Of a stretch of DNA of 64,000 nt, positions 35,129-44,851 are shown piece by piece. Within the stretch, counting starts at the first letter, position 1; each line of letters opens with the position of its first letter. The translations under genes were made by a program, and so were the position numbers. Source of the DNA: Parapedobacter sp. SGR-10 (GTDB lineage: Bacteria > Bacteroidota > Bacteroidia > Sphingobacteriales > Sphingobacteriaceae); contig NZ_JAAJTJ010000001.1 of assembly GCF_011030405.1 (NCBI RefSeq), positions 310,001 to 374,000 on the forward strand, written 5' to 3'. The notes beneath the pieces are model-generated. The model was not told the origin of the DNA. It was given only the letters and a program-made list of their open reading frames with translations, and did not search any database.

Positions 35129-38100
35129 TTACAACTTCTTAACGCGGATATTCCTGTAGAACACCTCGGATCCATGCCCCAAAAAGCCAATATGGCCAGA
35201 AGTCCTGTTCAATCCCGGATGATCCTTTTTGTCCATGGTGCCATTTTTGGTAGCTTCCTTGATATCGCCATCTACAATGACCTTCCCATTCAGAGTCACT
35301 TTGATCTTGCTCCCTTGGATACGGATTTCTTCTTCGTTCCACTCACCTAAAGGTTTTAAAGCTCCTCTTTTCGCTGGGATAATCCCATACACGGATCCAT
35401 GGTACTGATAGGGTTTTAGTTTCTTGTACACATCGGCATTATCGTCCAACACCTGGATCTCATATCCCAAATAAGCGGCATCACCTTCTAATGGTGCACG
35501 GATACCGATTCCGTTATTGGCACCGGGAGTAAGCTTAAATTCAAAACGGTAAACAAAATCAGCATATTCTTCTTTGGTGTACATATTCTTGCCAAATTTC
35601 GCATTTGGATTGGCACGGATAAAGCCCTCTTCGTTGATCTCATACGCTGGTGTAGAAGTCCACTTGTCCAGATTGGTACCATCGAACAACATTTCAAAAC
35701 CTTCTTTTTTCTCCTGATCACTCAGCGAAAACACCTGTTTTCGGGGCAATTCTTTGACAAAGATATTTCGATACCATACTTTTGAGCCATGCGCCTGCAG
35801 TTCTATTTGTTCTACAGGAAAAATCGGCTGCTTACGGTCCCAAAAATTTTCCAGGGTTACACTGTCGACGACCAGCTCTCCATTCAACCATACCCACACC
35901 TTTTCACCAACCATTCTGATCTTGAATGTATTCCATTCACCCAAAGGATTATCTGCAACTTTAAGGGGTTTAGATTCATGCTTCTTGTTGTTGTACAATC
36001 CTCCCGATCCAACTTGTGCACCGACATTGGTTCGTGAAATATCCCAAATCTGTACTTGCGGAGTACCTCTTAGATAAACGCCCGCATCAGGTTCTTTACC
36101 ATTCTTGTCCAGTTTCCAATCCACCAACATCTCAAAATCCCCATACTGCTGTACCGTAGCAATGTTTTTGCCTTGTCCACTAAAAACCAGATCGCCATTG
36201 ATTGCGGACCAGTTTTCGCGCATTTCCTTATCCGCTACAGCCTGTCTTTCTGCCAGTTCTTTGGCAGACATCTTTGCCCTTTTGATCGGATTTTCGACAA
36301 GACCTTTCCATCCTGCCAGGTCTTTTCCATTAAAAATCGAGGTATAGCCTTCTCCACCAGGCATCTCGGCCAGGTGGCGCACAATCGCTTCGCGTAGATA
36401 CGAACTCTCACTGCCCGACAGATTACCACTAGCCGTCTCCAACCATTGACGCACATCCTTGCCAATGTACGACGGATTGTCCATAACAATATTCATCACC
36501 ACGTCCGTAGCTGTTCCTTTGAGCTTGGCATCGTTCAAGAATCCGGCAGCAAAAGCCAATGCTTGGTAAGTGCCCGTTGCTTTCATGCTGGACAGTGCCG
36601 ATTTTCTTTGCGCATCGGTCTTTGCCAATTCGAACGCTTCGCGCAGGAGTAAGGTTTTCTGTTCATCCTTGACCGTACTGGCATTGAGCTGCTTAACGAA
36701 ACCATTGAAGACAACCCCGAAATTCTTTTCATCTTTTTCCGCACGCAATAGTTGTGTCAAAGCAGGGAGAGAAGAAGTATTCGACCAAGAGGCCAAAGCA
36801 CGAGTAGCATCTGCTTTCAGCGGATTGTCACTACCTACATATTTTTCCACTGTCTTTAAGGATGTGGCGCTTCCCTCTCCGGCAAACACAGGAAAATACC
36901 GGGCTCCGGATGCATCGGTAGATTTCTCCGCCTGGGCCGCTAGACGCCCCACCTTCGCCTCTCTATCATTGGCATAACGCAAGGTAGCCACTGTCGCTGC
37001 CTGCGCATATTTTATTTGTTCGCCCTCGGCTTTGCTTAATGCCTCCACCACACGGTCATAATCACCGTCAGTAGCTACAGCCGGAAGAGCCTTGTAAGCG
37101 GCCAATTTTACTTTTGCATCTGAAGTCTTCCCCAGCAAGTCAAATACGGCTTTGGCCGACTCTGCGTTAGATCGTTGGGCCAATACCTCCAGCAATATCA
37201 ACTGTGTATTCACATCGGAGCTACCAAGAGCTTGATTGACATGGGAAACGACATCTGCGCCCTTAGAAGTCAGCAAAATAGTTTTGACAGCTGCTTGTTC
37301 CTCCTTGCTCGCGGCAGGCAACTGTGCCAAAAGAAAAGCAGTGTTATTGTCTTTGGACAATACGGATAGCGTATGGAGTGCCGCTACTTTTGCTTGTGTA
37401 TTCTTTAAGGACTTATAGTTTTTCTCAATAACCGGAAGAGCCGTTTCTGCATTTTTATCCGCGAGGAACAACAATACACTCTCCTGTGCTTCCGGACTAA
37501 GCTTCTTCAGAGAGGAGGCCAACTTTTTGACATCGGAAGCCGAAGCCTGATCTTCCAGCAGGTCCAATGCCACATTGCGCAACACAGGATTGCTATTGGA
37601 CGTTAGTTGCAAGAGTTGTTTTTTCTGTTTTTTGGAAGGGTTTAGTTTTGCCAGCACTTCCAAAGCTCCCACCTTGGCACCGATGGCTTCCGGGTCATTG
37701 GCTTCGGTAAAGAAACCAGTGGCCAGTTTCACCGCTGTAGCCTTATCCCCTTGTGCTGCAAGATGATTTGCATAATCCAGCGCCAACCCTACTGTATTTG
37801 CCTTGTCAAATTTATAATTGACAGCTTTCGCCTTATTATAAAAGGTATCGTAGGATTTTGCCGTACCGACCTTACTCAACGTAGTCAAGGCGACGCGTTG
37901 GAAATTTTCAGCATTGTATTTCTGCAACAACGCTAAAATTTGATCCTCCACACCTTGTCCTTTGACCTCTCCTAGCGCACCTACAACAGCAGTAGCCACT
38001 TTCTCGTTGCCTGCTTGTTGCAGACCTTGACGAAGTGCTTCCGCGGCTTTCTCCGAATGGATACCACTCAACACCCTGGCAGCTTTTTCAGCCAGATAGT

Positions 38101-38533
38101 CGTCTGATAGGTAAGAAGACACTTTGGATATAGCCTCATCCTTGGCACAAAATTTCAACAGCTCCAATACATAACCTTTGTTGTTCGGGTCTTTCAGCTG
38201 ATCCAAAGCCTGCAACAATCCCTGCACATAGGTTTCGCGGAGCTGCTCTTTGCCGGGCTGCATGACATACAAAGCGTACGAATTGCTGGCATATTCGATA
38301 GGAGCATTGTTGGAACCCTGTCGTTTAAGACCGGTCAATAAAGTTGTCACATCACTGGAAGTAAAACCTTCGAGCTCCTTCATCGCAGACAAGAACTTGA
38401 TCATTTCCTCAGCAGGCTGCTGGGCCAATACATCGGCAACTTTTGTGGCCGAAGTCCGATTGGCAGGCTGTTGTGCATATACTGCCGTTTGCAGCAGCAA
38501 TAAAACAGATATAGTATTAAAAATTCTTTTCAT
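35129..38533 (-). CDS. HEAT-repeat protein with two DUF1080 (3-keto-disaccharide hydrolase) domains
   Basis: The 1134-residue exported protein has a signal peptide (ending VYAQ), about 600 residues of HEAT-like alpha repeats (about 90-700), then two DUF1080 domains beginning at about 734 (SIFNGKDLAGWKG) and 947 (EMLFDGTNLDKW). Both have the beta-sandwich segments of the family (VYLRGTPQVQIWD, WNTFKIRMVG, VEQIELQAHGSKVWYRNIFVKEL and the parallel set in domain 2). DUF1080 enzymes hydrolyse or lyse 3-keto-glycosides. The gene lies 16 bp downstream of a Tat-exported Gfo/Idh oxidoreductase, fitting an oxidise-then-cleave pathway in the periplasm. Confidence 0.85.
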   Translation of the reverse strand: MKRIFNTISVLLLLQTAVYAQQPANRTSATKVADVLAQQPAEEMIKFLSAMKELEGFTSSDVTTLLTGLKRQGSNNAPIEYASNSYALYVMQPGKEQLRETYVQGLLQALDQLKDPNNKGYVLELLKFCAKDEAISKVSSYLSDDYLAEKAARVLSGIHSEKAAEALRQGLQQAGNEKVATAVVGALGEVKGQGVEDQILALLQKYNAENFQRVALTTLSKVGTAKSYDTFYNKAKAVNYKFDKANTVGLALDYANHLAAQGDKATAVKLATGFFTEANDPEAIGAKVGALEVLAKLNPSKKQKKQLLQLTSNSNPVLRNVALDLLEDQASASDVKKLASSLKKLSPEAQESVLLFLADKNAETALPVIEKNYKSLKNTQAKVAALHTLSVLSKDNNTAFLLAQLPAASKEEQAAVKTILLTSKGADVVSHVNQALGSSDVNTQLILLEVLAQRSNAESAKAVFDLLGKTSDAKVKLAAYKALPAVATDGDYDRVVEALSKAEGEQIKYAQAATVATLRYANDREAKVGRLAAQAEKSTDASGARYFPVFAGEGSATSLKTVEKYVGSDNPLKADATRALASWSNTSSLPALTQLLRAEKDEKNFGVVFNGFVKQLNASTVKDEQKTLLLREAFELAKTDAQRKSALSSMKATGTYQALAFAAGFLNDAKLKGTATDVVMNIVMDNPSYIGKDVRQWLETASGNLSGSESSYLREAIVRHLAEMPGGEGYTSIFNGKDLAGWKGLVENPIKRAKMSAKELAERQAVADKEMRENWSAINGDLVFSGQGKNIATVQQYGDFEMLVDWKLDKNGKEPDAGVYLRGTPQVQIWDISRTNVGAQVGSGGLYNNKKHESKPLKVADNPLGEWNTFKIRMVGEKVWVWLNGELVVDSVTLENFWDRKQPIFPVEQIELQAHGSKVWYRNIFVKELPRKQVFSLSDQEKKEGFEMLFDGTNLDKWTSTPAYEINEEGFIRANPNAKFGKNMYTKEEYADFVYRFEFKLTPGANNGIGIRAPLEGDAAYLGYEIQVLDDNADVYKKLKPYQYHGSVYGIIPAKRGALKPLGEWNEEEIRIQGSKIKVTLNGKVIVDGDIKEATKNGTMDKKDHPGLNRTSGHIGFLGHGSEVFYRNIRVKKL

Positions 38534-38549
38534 TTTACGATAGATAGAT

Positions 38550-39818
38550 TTAGATAGTCCAGGGACCTCTCATGGGTTGATAAATTAGTCTATTGGCCGC
38601 TTCGTCATTGACAAACTCTTGTTTGGCCGAATCAAAATGTAAGGTTCTGTTCAACCGCAACGCTGCCAGCCCCAGGTTGACCAATGTACAGGAGTAATAA
38701 CCGTTCTCCTCATTCAGTGCAAACTTCTGCCGTGTCCGTATAGCCTCCAAAAAGTCTGTCATTTGAGGAGCCGGATCGGGGTACTGTGCCAATTTCCTTT
38801 CCAAATCGGGTATATCGGATACAAAGCCTCGGAATAATTTACCTTTAGGCCCTTCTACGTAGGCTTTGCCAACTTCTGTGCCGGCACCATCCAGGATAAT
38901 CTGACATCCATCGGCATACGTATACGTGATTTTACGCCATGTACCTACCGCGTCAGAATGCTGCTGAGGAGCGTCTATCTCTATTTTGACAGGACTTTCA
39001 TTATCCTTGCCCAGAAAGTATTGCACAGGATCGAGATAATGCTGTCCCATATCGCCCAGCCCTCCGCCATCATAATCCCAATATCCACGGAAAGTGGTAT
39101 GCACACGGTGTGCACTGTAAGGCTTATAAGGGGCCGGCCCCAACCACATATCATAATCCAGCTCCTTAGGAACCTCTTGTACAGGCAGGTTCTCTTTTCC
39201 TACCCAATAGAATTTCCAATCAAAACCCGTATGCTTGCTGATGGTCACTTTAAGCGGCCATCCTAACAAACCTGTGTCGACTACTTTCTTGATCTTCTTT
39301 ACAGGTACATTCATGCCGTAAAAATTGGCATCGAATCTGAACCAGGTATTCAAGCGGAAAATATTGCCGTGTTGTGCCACGGCTTCTTTTACTTTTTTAC
39401 CTTCGCCTATGGTACGGGTCATCGGCTTCTCACACCAGATGTCCTTGCCTGAGCGCGCCGCTTCGATAGCCATGACGCCATGCCAGTGCGGCGGGGTAGC
39501 AATGTGTACGATATCCACTTCGGGATTTTGGATCAGTTCGCGAAAGTCATGGTGCTCCTTGATACCGCCACCAAGGGCTGTCTGTGCGCGTGCCAGATGG
39601 CGCGTATCCACATCACAGATAGCGACCGTCTTTGTGCCTGCATATTTAAAGTGTCCACGGCCCATCGAGCCGACACCGATTACCCCTTTGGTCAAATGGT
39701 CACTTGGAGCCAAATAGCCTTTTCCAAGGACATGCCTTGGTACGATTGTAAACGCTGCTGCTGCGAGCATTGACTTTTTCAAAAAGTCGCGTCTGGAAGT
39801 TAAATCTGGTTTAAACAT
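38550..39818 (-). CDS. Tat-exported Gfo/Idh/MocA family oxidoreductase
   Basis: The 422-residue protein begins with a twin-arginine signal (TSRRDFLKKSMLAAAAF), followed by the NAD(P)-binding fold (GVIGVGSMGRGHF, VAICDVD) and the Gfo/Idh core motif ATPPHWHGVMAIEAARSGKDIWCEKPMTRT, where K of EKP is the usual catalytic lysine. Periplasmic members of this kind oxidise glycosides at C3 with tightly bound cofactor. It lies between the ROK regulator (26 bp) and the DUF1080 gene (16 bp), supporting joint action. Confidence 0.88.
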   Translation of the reverse strand: MFKPDLTSRRDFLKKSMLAAAAFTIVPRHVLGKGYLAPSDHLTKGVIGVGSMGRGHFKYAGTKTVAICDVDTRHLARAQTALGGGIKEHHDFRELIQNPEVDIVHIATPPHWHGVMAIEAARSGKDIWCEKPMTRTIGEGKKVKEAVAQHGNIFRLNTWFRFDANFYGMNVPVKKIKKVVDTGLLGWPLKVTISKHTGFDWKFYWVGKENLPVQEVPKELDYDMWLGPAPYKPYSAHRVHTTFRGYWDYDGGGLGDMGQHYLDPVQYFLGKDNESPVKIEIDAPQQHSDAVGTWRKITYTYADGCQIILDGAGTEVGKAYVEGPKGKLFRGFVSDIPDLERKLAQYPDPAPQMTDFLEAIRTRQKFALNEENGYYSCTLVNLGLAALRLNRTLHFDSAKQEFVNDEAANRLIYQPMRGPWTI

Positions 39819-39844
39819 CTATAAAAAAATTAATGTGTTGAAAA

Positions 39845-41086
39845 TCAATTTACTATATTAAAATTATGCTCAAAATATTTTTCTATGGTATGTCTTACCA
39901 ATCCCTTTGCATATCCATTCACATCAAGAGACGACAGTTCGACCGAACAGCCTTCGCGTATAGGGTTCATGGTATAAGTATTCAGGCTTTGCTGTATCGG
40001 AATGGTAATAAGTGAGCCCGCTTTAGCAAATTTGCCACTCAATACGATCGATTCGGGATTGAGTATCTGTATCAACATCGAAATAGCTTTTCCCAGGTTT
40101 TTGCCCAGAGCAGATATCAGATCAATAGCATATTGGTCCCCCTTATTGGCTACTTCTATAATGTGTTGCGGTTGCAAATGCTGTATATCGACCATCCCTT
40201 TTAACAAGGTGGGTACACCGGCCTGAATATCTGCCTTGGCCCGATTGACCAGGTACACGCCCGAAGCGATAGTCTCCAAACAGCCTCGTTTGCCACAGTA
40301 GCACAGATCTCCATCTTCTACAAAGACCATATGTCCCATTTCGCCCGAAAATCCATCATTACCCATATAGACCCCGCCATTGCTGATGATGCCCAAGCCA
40401 ATACCCCAGTCCATCAAAATGACCAATACATTCTTTTTTTGGCGAGCTGCTCCATATGCTAATTCGCTGAATGCAGCGGCCTTCACGTCGTTGATGACGA
40501 CCACGTATTTGTTGAACTTTTCACGCAAAAAATCACCTAAGCTGAAACCGGGAGCCGTATAAAAGGTATGATTGGTCAGTGTATTTGAATTGACCAATCC
40601 CGGCATATTGAGACCGATGGCCGAAATGCTATTCAAATCTACGCATAATTCAGCTATATACCTATGGATGGATTGCACCAGATCGTCTACCCTGCAAGCC
40701 TCTACACTGATTTCAAAAGGGTAGGATTTGGGACGGCAGACCACATTATTATTGTTGTCCAAGACGACAAACCGGATTGAAAAGCGCTCTATCTCTACAC
40801 ATAGTACGTTGAACACACCGTCATTGACTTGATAGAGAATGGGTTTACGTCCACCGATCGACTCTCCTTTTTCCTTGGCGACCACCAAGCCGCTCTCCTG
40901 CAGATCTAAAATAATACCGTTTACCGTAGGAAAACTCAGCCCCATACCCTGCGATAGGTCGCCCACAGCCATCTGCTCCTGCCTAAAAACTGTTTTCAAA
41001 AGACGCACCTTATTTAATGCAGACTTTCTGTTCTTTGCAGATTCCGAATCATTTGCTTTTTCCAATAAATCCTCGAGCACGTGCAT
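39845..41086 (-). CDS. ROK family transcriptional regulator
   Basis: The 413-residue protein has an N-terminal winged helix-turn-helix (about residues 20-90) and a ROK sugar-kinase-like domain with DWGIGLGIISNGG, GEMGHMVF and the zinc motif CYCGKRGCLE. ROK repressors bind sugars or sugar derivatives. It begins the ROK/Gfo-Idh/DUF1080 cluster, and probably controls it in response to the sugar product. The 292-bp region upstream separates it from divergently transcribed rplY. Confidence 0.9.
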   Translation of the reverse strand: MHVLEDLLEKANDSESAKNRKSALNKVRLLKTVFRQEQMAVGDLSQGMGLSFPTVNGIILDLQESGLVVAKEKGESIGGRKPILYQVNDGVFNVLCVEIERFSIRFVVLDNNNNVVCRPKSYPFEISVEACRVDDLVQSIHRYIAELCVDLNSISAIGLNMPGLVNSNTLTNHTFYTAPGFSLGDFLREKFNKYVVVINDVKAAAFSELAYGAARQKKNVLVILMDWGIGLGIISNGGVYMGNDGFSGEMGHMVFVEDGDLCYCGKRGCLETIASGVYLVNRAKADIQAGVPTLLKGMVDIQHLQPQHIIEVANKGDQYAIDLISALGKNLGKAISMLIQILNPESIVLSGKFAKAGSLITIPIQQSLNTYTMNPIREGCSVELSSLDVNGYAKGLVRHTIEKYFEHNFNIVN

Positions 41087-41311
41087 AATTTAAGTTTGTG
41101 TAAAAATAATCATATCAAATGCCAAAAACAATATTGTTTTTAAAAAATTACAAAAGTTTACTTATTTTTTTAATAAAGACAGGGTTATTATGTTAAAATT
41201 ATGTATTGGGAACAAGCATCGCTATGCTTATGCTTACGCCATATAGGGGTATATTAAAATACATATTGAGAATCGGTATTATAAAGGGTGTCTAAAAAAC
41301 ATCTCCAATCA

Positions 41312-41343
41312 TTTGTCTTTCTTCTCAATAATACTTACCTTTG
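41312..41343 (+). promoter_or_regulatory. rplY promoter
   Basis: TTTG (41312-41315) and TACCTTTG (41336-41343) are separated by 20 nt and precede the ATG by 35 bp, an excellent match to the Bacteroidota -33/-7 consensus. Confidence 0.75.
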
Positions 41344-41378
41344 CCACTCAATTTTTATAACATTCATACAAAAAGAAA

Positions 41379-41975
41379 ATGAAATCAATTGCTATTAGCG
41401 GTTCTGTAAGACAGAACGTAGGGAAAAGAGATGCAAAGGAATTGCGTTACGAAGGCAAAGTGCCAGCAGTTCTTTACGGTGGCAAAGAGCAAACGCACCT
41501 TTCTGTATCCGCAGCTGATTTGAAACCTGTTCTTTATACGCCAGAGGTTGTGTTCGTAGAATTAGACATCGAAGGCAAAAAAACAAGGGCAATCGTTCAA
41601 GAAGCACAGTTCCATCCATTGACTGATCAAATCAGACACGTAGACTTTCTGGAGTTGTTTGATGACAAAGAGGTTTCTATGCACATTCCTATCAAATTGA
41701 CCGGAACTTCTCCAGGTGTCAAAATGGGGGGTAAATTGGTGCAAAAGCTACGCAAACTGCGCGTGAAAGCGTTGCCCGGCAATATGCCACAAGAGGTAGA
41801 AGTACCTATGGAATCTCTTGAAGTAGGTAAGTCTTTCCGTGTAGAACAAGTTCAACTGACAAATGCTAAGGTATTGAACAATGCTGACGATACTATTGTA
41901 TCTGTTGTCATGTCCCGTGCGCTTCGTCAAGCAGAACAAGAAGCTGCAAAAGCTGCCAAAGGCGCTAAAAAATAG
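41379..41975 (+). CDS. rplY: 50S ribosomal protein L25/Ctc
   Basis: The 198-residue protein is the long (TL5/Ctc) form: an N-terminal L25 domain (GSVRQNVGKRDAKELRYEGKVPAVLYGG), the linker QFHPLTDQIRHVDFLEL, a C-terminal beta domain (HIPIKLTGTSPGVKMGGKL), and an Ala/Lys tail. It binds 5S rRNA. It has its own promoter and a terminator at 42025-42060. Pth lies next in the same direction, a common arrangement. Confidence 0.95.
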   Translation: MKSIAISGSVRQNVGKRDAKELRYEGKVPAVLYGGKEQTHLSVSAADLKPVLYTPEVVFVELDIEGKKTRAIVQEAQFHPLTDQIRHVDFLELFDDKEVSMHIPIKLTGTSPGVKMGGKLVQKLRKLRVKALPGNMPQEVEVPMESLEVGKSFRVEQVQLTNAKVLNNADDTIVSVVMSRALRQAEQEAAKAAKGAKK

Positions 41976-41982
41976 TTAAATA

Positions 41983-42113
41983 TACGTATTGCGTATTGAG
42001 ACATTAAGCGATATAATCAGATGAGAAGGCATTCGTCAATTTTTGGCGGATGCCTTTTTTCCTTCTGACATCTCTATACGCAATACTCAATACGCTGTAC
42101 CCAATACTCATTA
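41983..42113. repeat. Stutter-arm inverted repeat (ATTGCGTATTGAG type)
   Basis: Left arm 41983-42005 (TACGTATTGCGTATTGAGAC) and right arm 42069-42113 are imperfect complements made of repeated CAATACTC/GAGTATTG-like words. They surround the rplY terminator in the rplY-pth gap. Confidence 0.5.
42025..42060 (+). terminator. rplY terminator
   Basis: AGGCATTCGTC pairs with GGCGGATGCCT using G-U pairs, then a T6 run. Confidence 0.8.
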
Positions 42114-42134
42114 CAATTTCTTATTTTTACACCC

Positions 42135-42698
42135 ATGAACTTTTTGATCGTCGGACTCGGAAATATAGGAAAAGAATACGTAGACACCCGCCACAATATA
42201 GGCTTTATGGTAGCTGACGAACTGGCAAACCAAGCAGGCGCAAGCTGGTCTACCCTCAAGCACGCCTATTATACAGAGTACAAACAACGTGGCCACAATG
42301 TATATGTCATCAAACCTACTACCTACATGAACCTCAGTGGCAAGGCTGTCAACTATTGGATGCAGCAGCTGAAAGTTCCTATCGAAAATGTATTGGTCAT
42401 CGTAGACGATCTCGCCATTCCATTTGGTTCCTTACGTGTCAAACCCAAAGGGTCTGCGGCAGGACACAACGGCTTGAAATCCATCGAAGCGCTCTGCGGC
42501 GGACAAAACTATCCGCGCCTACGCTTCGGCATAGGAGACAATTATGCTAAGGGTCGTCAAGTAGATTATGTATTGGGACCTTTTGACAAAGAGGAGCTAC
42601 GCGAACTACCAGCGCTCATCGAACATGCTGTCAAAATGGTCAACAGCTTTATCAATATTGGCATCGAACTGACCATGACCAACCTGAATACAAAATAG
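42135..42698 (+). CDS. pth: Peptidyl-tRNA hydrolase
   Basis: The 187-residue protein has the Pth fold: MNFLIVGLGNIGKEYVDTRHNIGF with the catalytic His, YMNLSGKAVNYW, VIVDDLAIPFGSLRVKPKGSAAGHNGLKSI and FRLRFGIG. It cleaves peptidyl-tRNA to recycle tRNA. It follows rplY after a terminator. Confidence 0.96.
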   Translation: MNFLIVGLGNIGKEYVDTRHNIGFMVADELANQAGASWSTLKHAYYTEYKQRGHNVYVIKPTTYMNLSGKAVNYWMQQLKVPIENVLVIVDDLAIPFGSLRVKPKGSAAGHNGLKSIEALCGGQNYPRLRFGIGDNYAKGRQVDYVLGPFDKEELRELPALIEHAVKMVNSFINIGIELTMTNLNTK

Positions 42699-42860
42699 TA
42701 TTTAACCGCCTGTGGCACCTACATTGTCCCCATGCCACCTTCATGGACTATAGGGTATGAACAGGGAATATCCATTGGCCATTTCTATCATAAAAAAATA
42801 AAAAATGTCTTTCTTATGTAATATATATTCCGTAGTAATTCGTATATTGAGACACATTTT

Positions 42861-42868
42861 TATATTTG
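42861..42868 (+). promoter_or_regulatory. Candidate -7 box for gltA
   Basis: TATATTTG, 21 bp before the gltA start. No convincing -33 box is at the usual distance. Confidence 0.45.
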
Positions 42869-42889
42869 TTATAAGTATACTAAGAAATT

Positions 42890-44176
42890 ATGTCTGAAAA
42901 AGCGTATATTAAATTAAACAATACCGAGCTTGAATTGCCTATCCTAACAGGAACAGAGAACGAGAAGGCAATCGATATTACGAAATTAAGAGATCAGAGT
43001 GGTTATATCACGTTAGATGCGGGCTTTAAAAATACCGGTGCTACCAAAAGCGCGATCACATTTTTGGATGGTGAGAGAGGCATCTTAAAATACCGTGGTT
43101 ATAATATTGAGGATTTAGCCGAGAGGTCAACTTTTCTGGAAGTAGCTTATTTATTAATATACGGAGATCTTCCCTCCAAAGACAGATTAGAAGAGTTCAG
43201 AACAGACATCAAATCAAAGATGATGGTACACGAAGACATGAAAATGTTTTTTGCCGGATTCCCCTCCAAGTCCCATCCTATGGGGCAGCTTTCCTGCTTG
43301 GTAGGCGCACTTTCGGCTTTCTATCCGGAATCTTTGAACCCTAATATGTCCGAAGAAGAAGAATACAAGACTATCATCAATCTGATCGGCAAAATGCCTA
43401 CGATTGTTTCTTGGATTCAAAAAAAATCATTGGGTCATCCTGTTGTCTACCCCAAAAAAGATTGGGGTTATATCGACAATTTCATGAACATGATCTTTGG
43501 AGAAGTAAACTGTGACAAGGTATTTGACGATGCTGTACTGGACGCTATGCGTGTCTTGTTGATCCTGCATGCAGATCACGAGCAAAACTGTTCGACATCG
43601 ACAGTGCGTATCGTAGGCTCTTCCAACGCCAACCTGTACGCTTCGGTATCTGCAGGGATCAATGCTCTATGGGGGCCGCTACATGGCGGTGCAAACCAAG
43701 CTGTGATCGAAATGCTGGAAGATATCAAAAACGACGGCGGCGATGTCAATAAATATATCACCAAAGCCAAAGACAAAAACGATCCTTTCCGTTTGATGGG
43801 ATTCGGTCACAGGGTCTACAAAAACTTCGATCCCCGTGCCAGAATCATCAAGAAAGCCTGTGACGATGTGTTGGAAAAATTAGGTGTAAACGATCCGGTA
43901 CTCGACATCGCCAAACAATTGGAACAAGCCGCCTTGAGCGATCAATATTTTATCGACAGAAAGCTTTATCCAAACGTGGACTTCTATTCCGGAATTATCT
44001 ACCGTGCATTGGGCTTCAAATCCGATATGTTTACCGTATTATTTGCCTTGGGCCGACTTCCGGGCTGGATTGCGCAATGGAAAGAAATGCGTGACAACAA
44101 AGAGCCTATCGGCCGTCCAAGACAATTGTACATTGGAGAAACCGAACGCGAGTATGTTCCTCTGGACAAGAGATAA
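42890..44176 (+). CDS. gltA: Citrate synthase
   Basis: The 428-residue protein has the citrate synthase signatures GILKYRGYNIEDLA, the HADHEQNCSTSTVR histidine region, GANQAVIEML and GFGHRVYKNFDPRA (about residue 304) with the second catalytic His. It condenses acetyl-CoA and oxaloacetate. The size fits the hexameric type II form. It stands alone and ends inside a 44-bp perfect palindrome that also terminates the convergent S4 gene. Confidence 0.96.
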   Translation: MSEKAYIKLNNTELELPILTGTENEKAIDITKLRDQSGYITLDAGFKNTGATKSAITFLDGERGILKYRGYNIEDLAERSTFLEVAYLLIYGDLPSKDRLEEFRTDIKSKMMVHEDMKMFFAGFPSKSHPMGQLSCLVGALSAFYPESLNPNMSEEEEYKTIINLIGKMPTIVSWIQKKSLGHPVVYPKKDWGYIDNFMNMIFGEVNCDKVFDDAVLDAMRVLLILHADHEQNCSTSTVRIVGSSNANLYASVSAGINALWGPLHGGANQAVIEMLEDIKNDGGDVNKYITKAKDKNDPFRLMGFGHRVYKNFDPRARIIKKACDDVLEKLGVNDPVLDIAKQLEQAALSDQYFIDRKLYPNVDFYSGIIYRALGFKSDMFTVLFALGRLPGWIAQWKEMRDNKEPIGRPRQLYIGETEREYVPLDKR

Positions 44177-44214
44177 AAAAGAAGTCCGCCGATCGGCGGA
44201 CTTCTTTTTTATCT
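44171..44214. terminator. Perfect 44-bp palindromic terminator
   Basis: Bases 44171-44192 and 44193-44214 are exact reverse complements: AGATAAAAAAGAAGTCCGCC and its mirror around CGATCG. The gltA stop codon lies in the left arm. With T-runs on both strands it serves gltA and the S4 gene. Confidence 0.9.
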
Positions 44215-44215
44215 C

Positions 44216-44623
44216 TTATTTTTCCTCCTCCCACCAATCGCTCTGCTGCAGATCATCGATCTCCCGCCTATCTTTTTTCGTTGGTCGTCCTGTCCCCCTA
44301 TCACGTTTCAGCACAGGGGCATGAAAGACAGATTTGAAACCGTAGGTCTCTTCTACCGGTGTATGATCTTCATAAAACTGCACCGCCGTCTTGGCATCTA
44401 CCCTACGTTCCAACAAACCCGTGACCAGGATCTCCTTACGCTCTATCCCCTTTTGGATCGTATATCGCTCACCTACCTTGACCACATACGAAGGCTTGAC
44501 ATTCTGCCCGTTCAATTTTACCCGTCCAGCCTTGCATGCCTCGGTCGCCAGACTTCGTGTCTTGAAGATACGAATAGCCCATAGATATTTGTCTATTCGA
44601 AGCTTTTCATTTTCATTTGCCAT
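44216..44623 (-). CDS. S4-domain RNA-binding protein, Hsp15-like
   Basis: The 135-residue protein has an N-terminal S4 domain (LRIDKYLWAIRIFKTRSLATEACKAGRVKLNG) and a basic tail with GRPTKKDRRE, like Hsp15/HslR, which binds 50S subunits carrying stalled nascent chains. The ATG at 44623 (MANENEKL) is chosen over one two codons upstream because family members start near the S4 domain. It is convergent with gltA. Confidence 0.88.
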   Translation of the reverse strand: MANENEKLRIDKYLWAIRIFKTRSLATEACKAGRVKLNGQNVKPSYVVKVGERYTIQKGIERKEILVTGLLERRVDAKTAVQFYEDHTPVEETYGFKSVFHAPVLKRDRGTGRPTKKDRREIDDLQQSDWWEEEK

Positions 44624-44656
44624 AATCAAAAATAAAGATATAAAGTCGCATAAGAT

Positions 44657-44714
44657 AGTAGGGGCGAAAAATTTATCTTCGATGAGCTCGCTAAGCTCGG
44701 TTTTCGCCCCTACT
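44657..44714. repeat. Inverted repeat with AGTAGGGGCGAAAA arms
   Basis: AGTAGGGGCGAAAA (44657-44670) is repeated inverted and without error at 44701-44714. The interior contains GAGCT/AGCTC. It lies between the S4 gene and dapD, in a 291-bp gap. Confidence 0.7.
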
Positions 44715-44851
44715 TATTAATCCAAAGTAAAATAAGACGTCCTTATCCTTTCCCATTTCTCAATAAAAATCAGCATATTTCCTCTGAAAAAACAAATCTT
44801 CAAAGGCAGAGGAGAGATCGATAAACCTTTTTTATATGCACCCCAATCATA

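Noticed and set aside
44657-44714. A tRNA or small structured RNA gene
   Set aside because: The fold is a single long stem without cloverleaf features; it looks like an intergenic inverted repeat.
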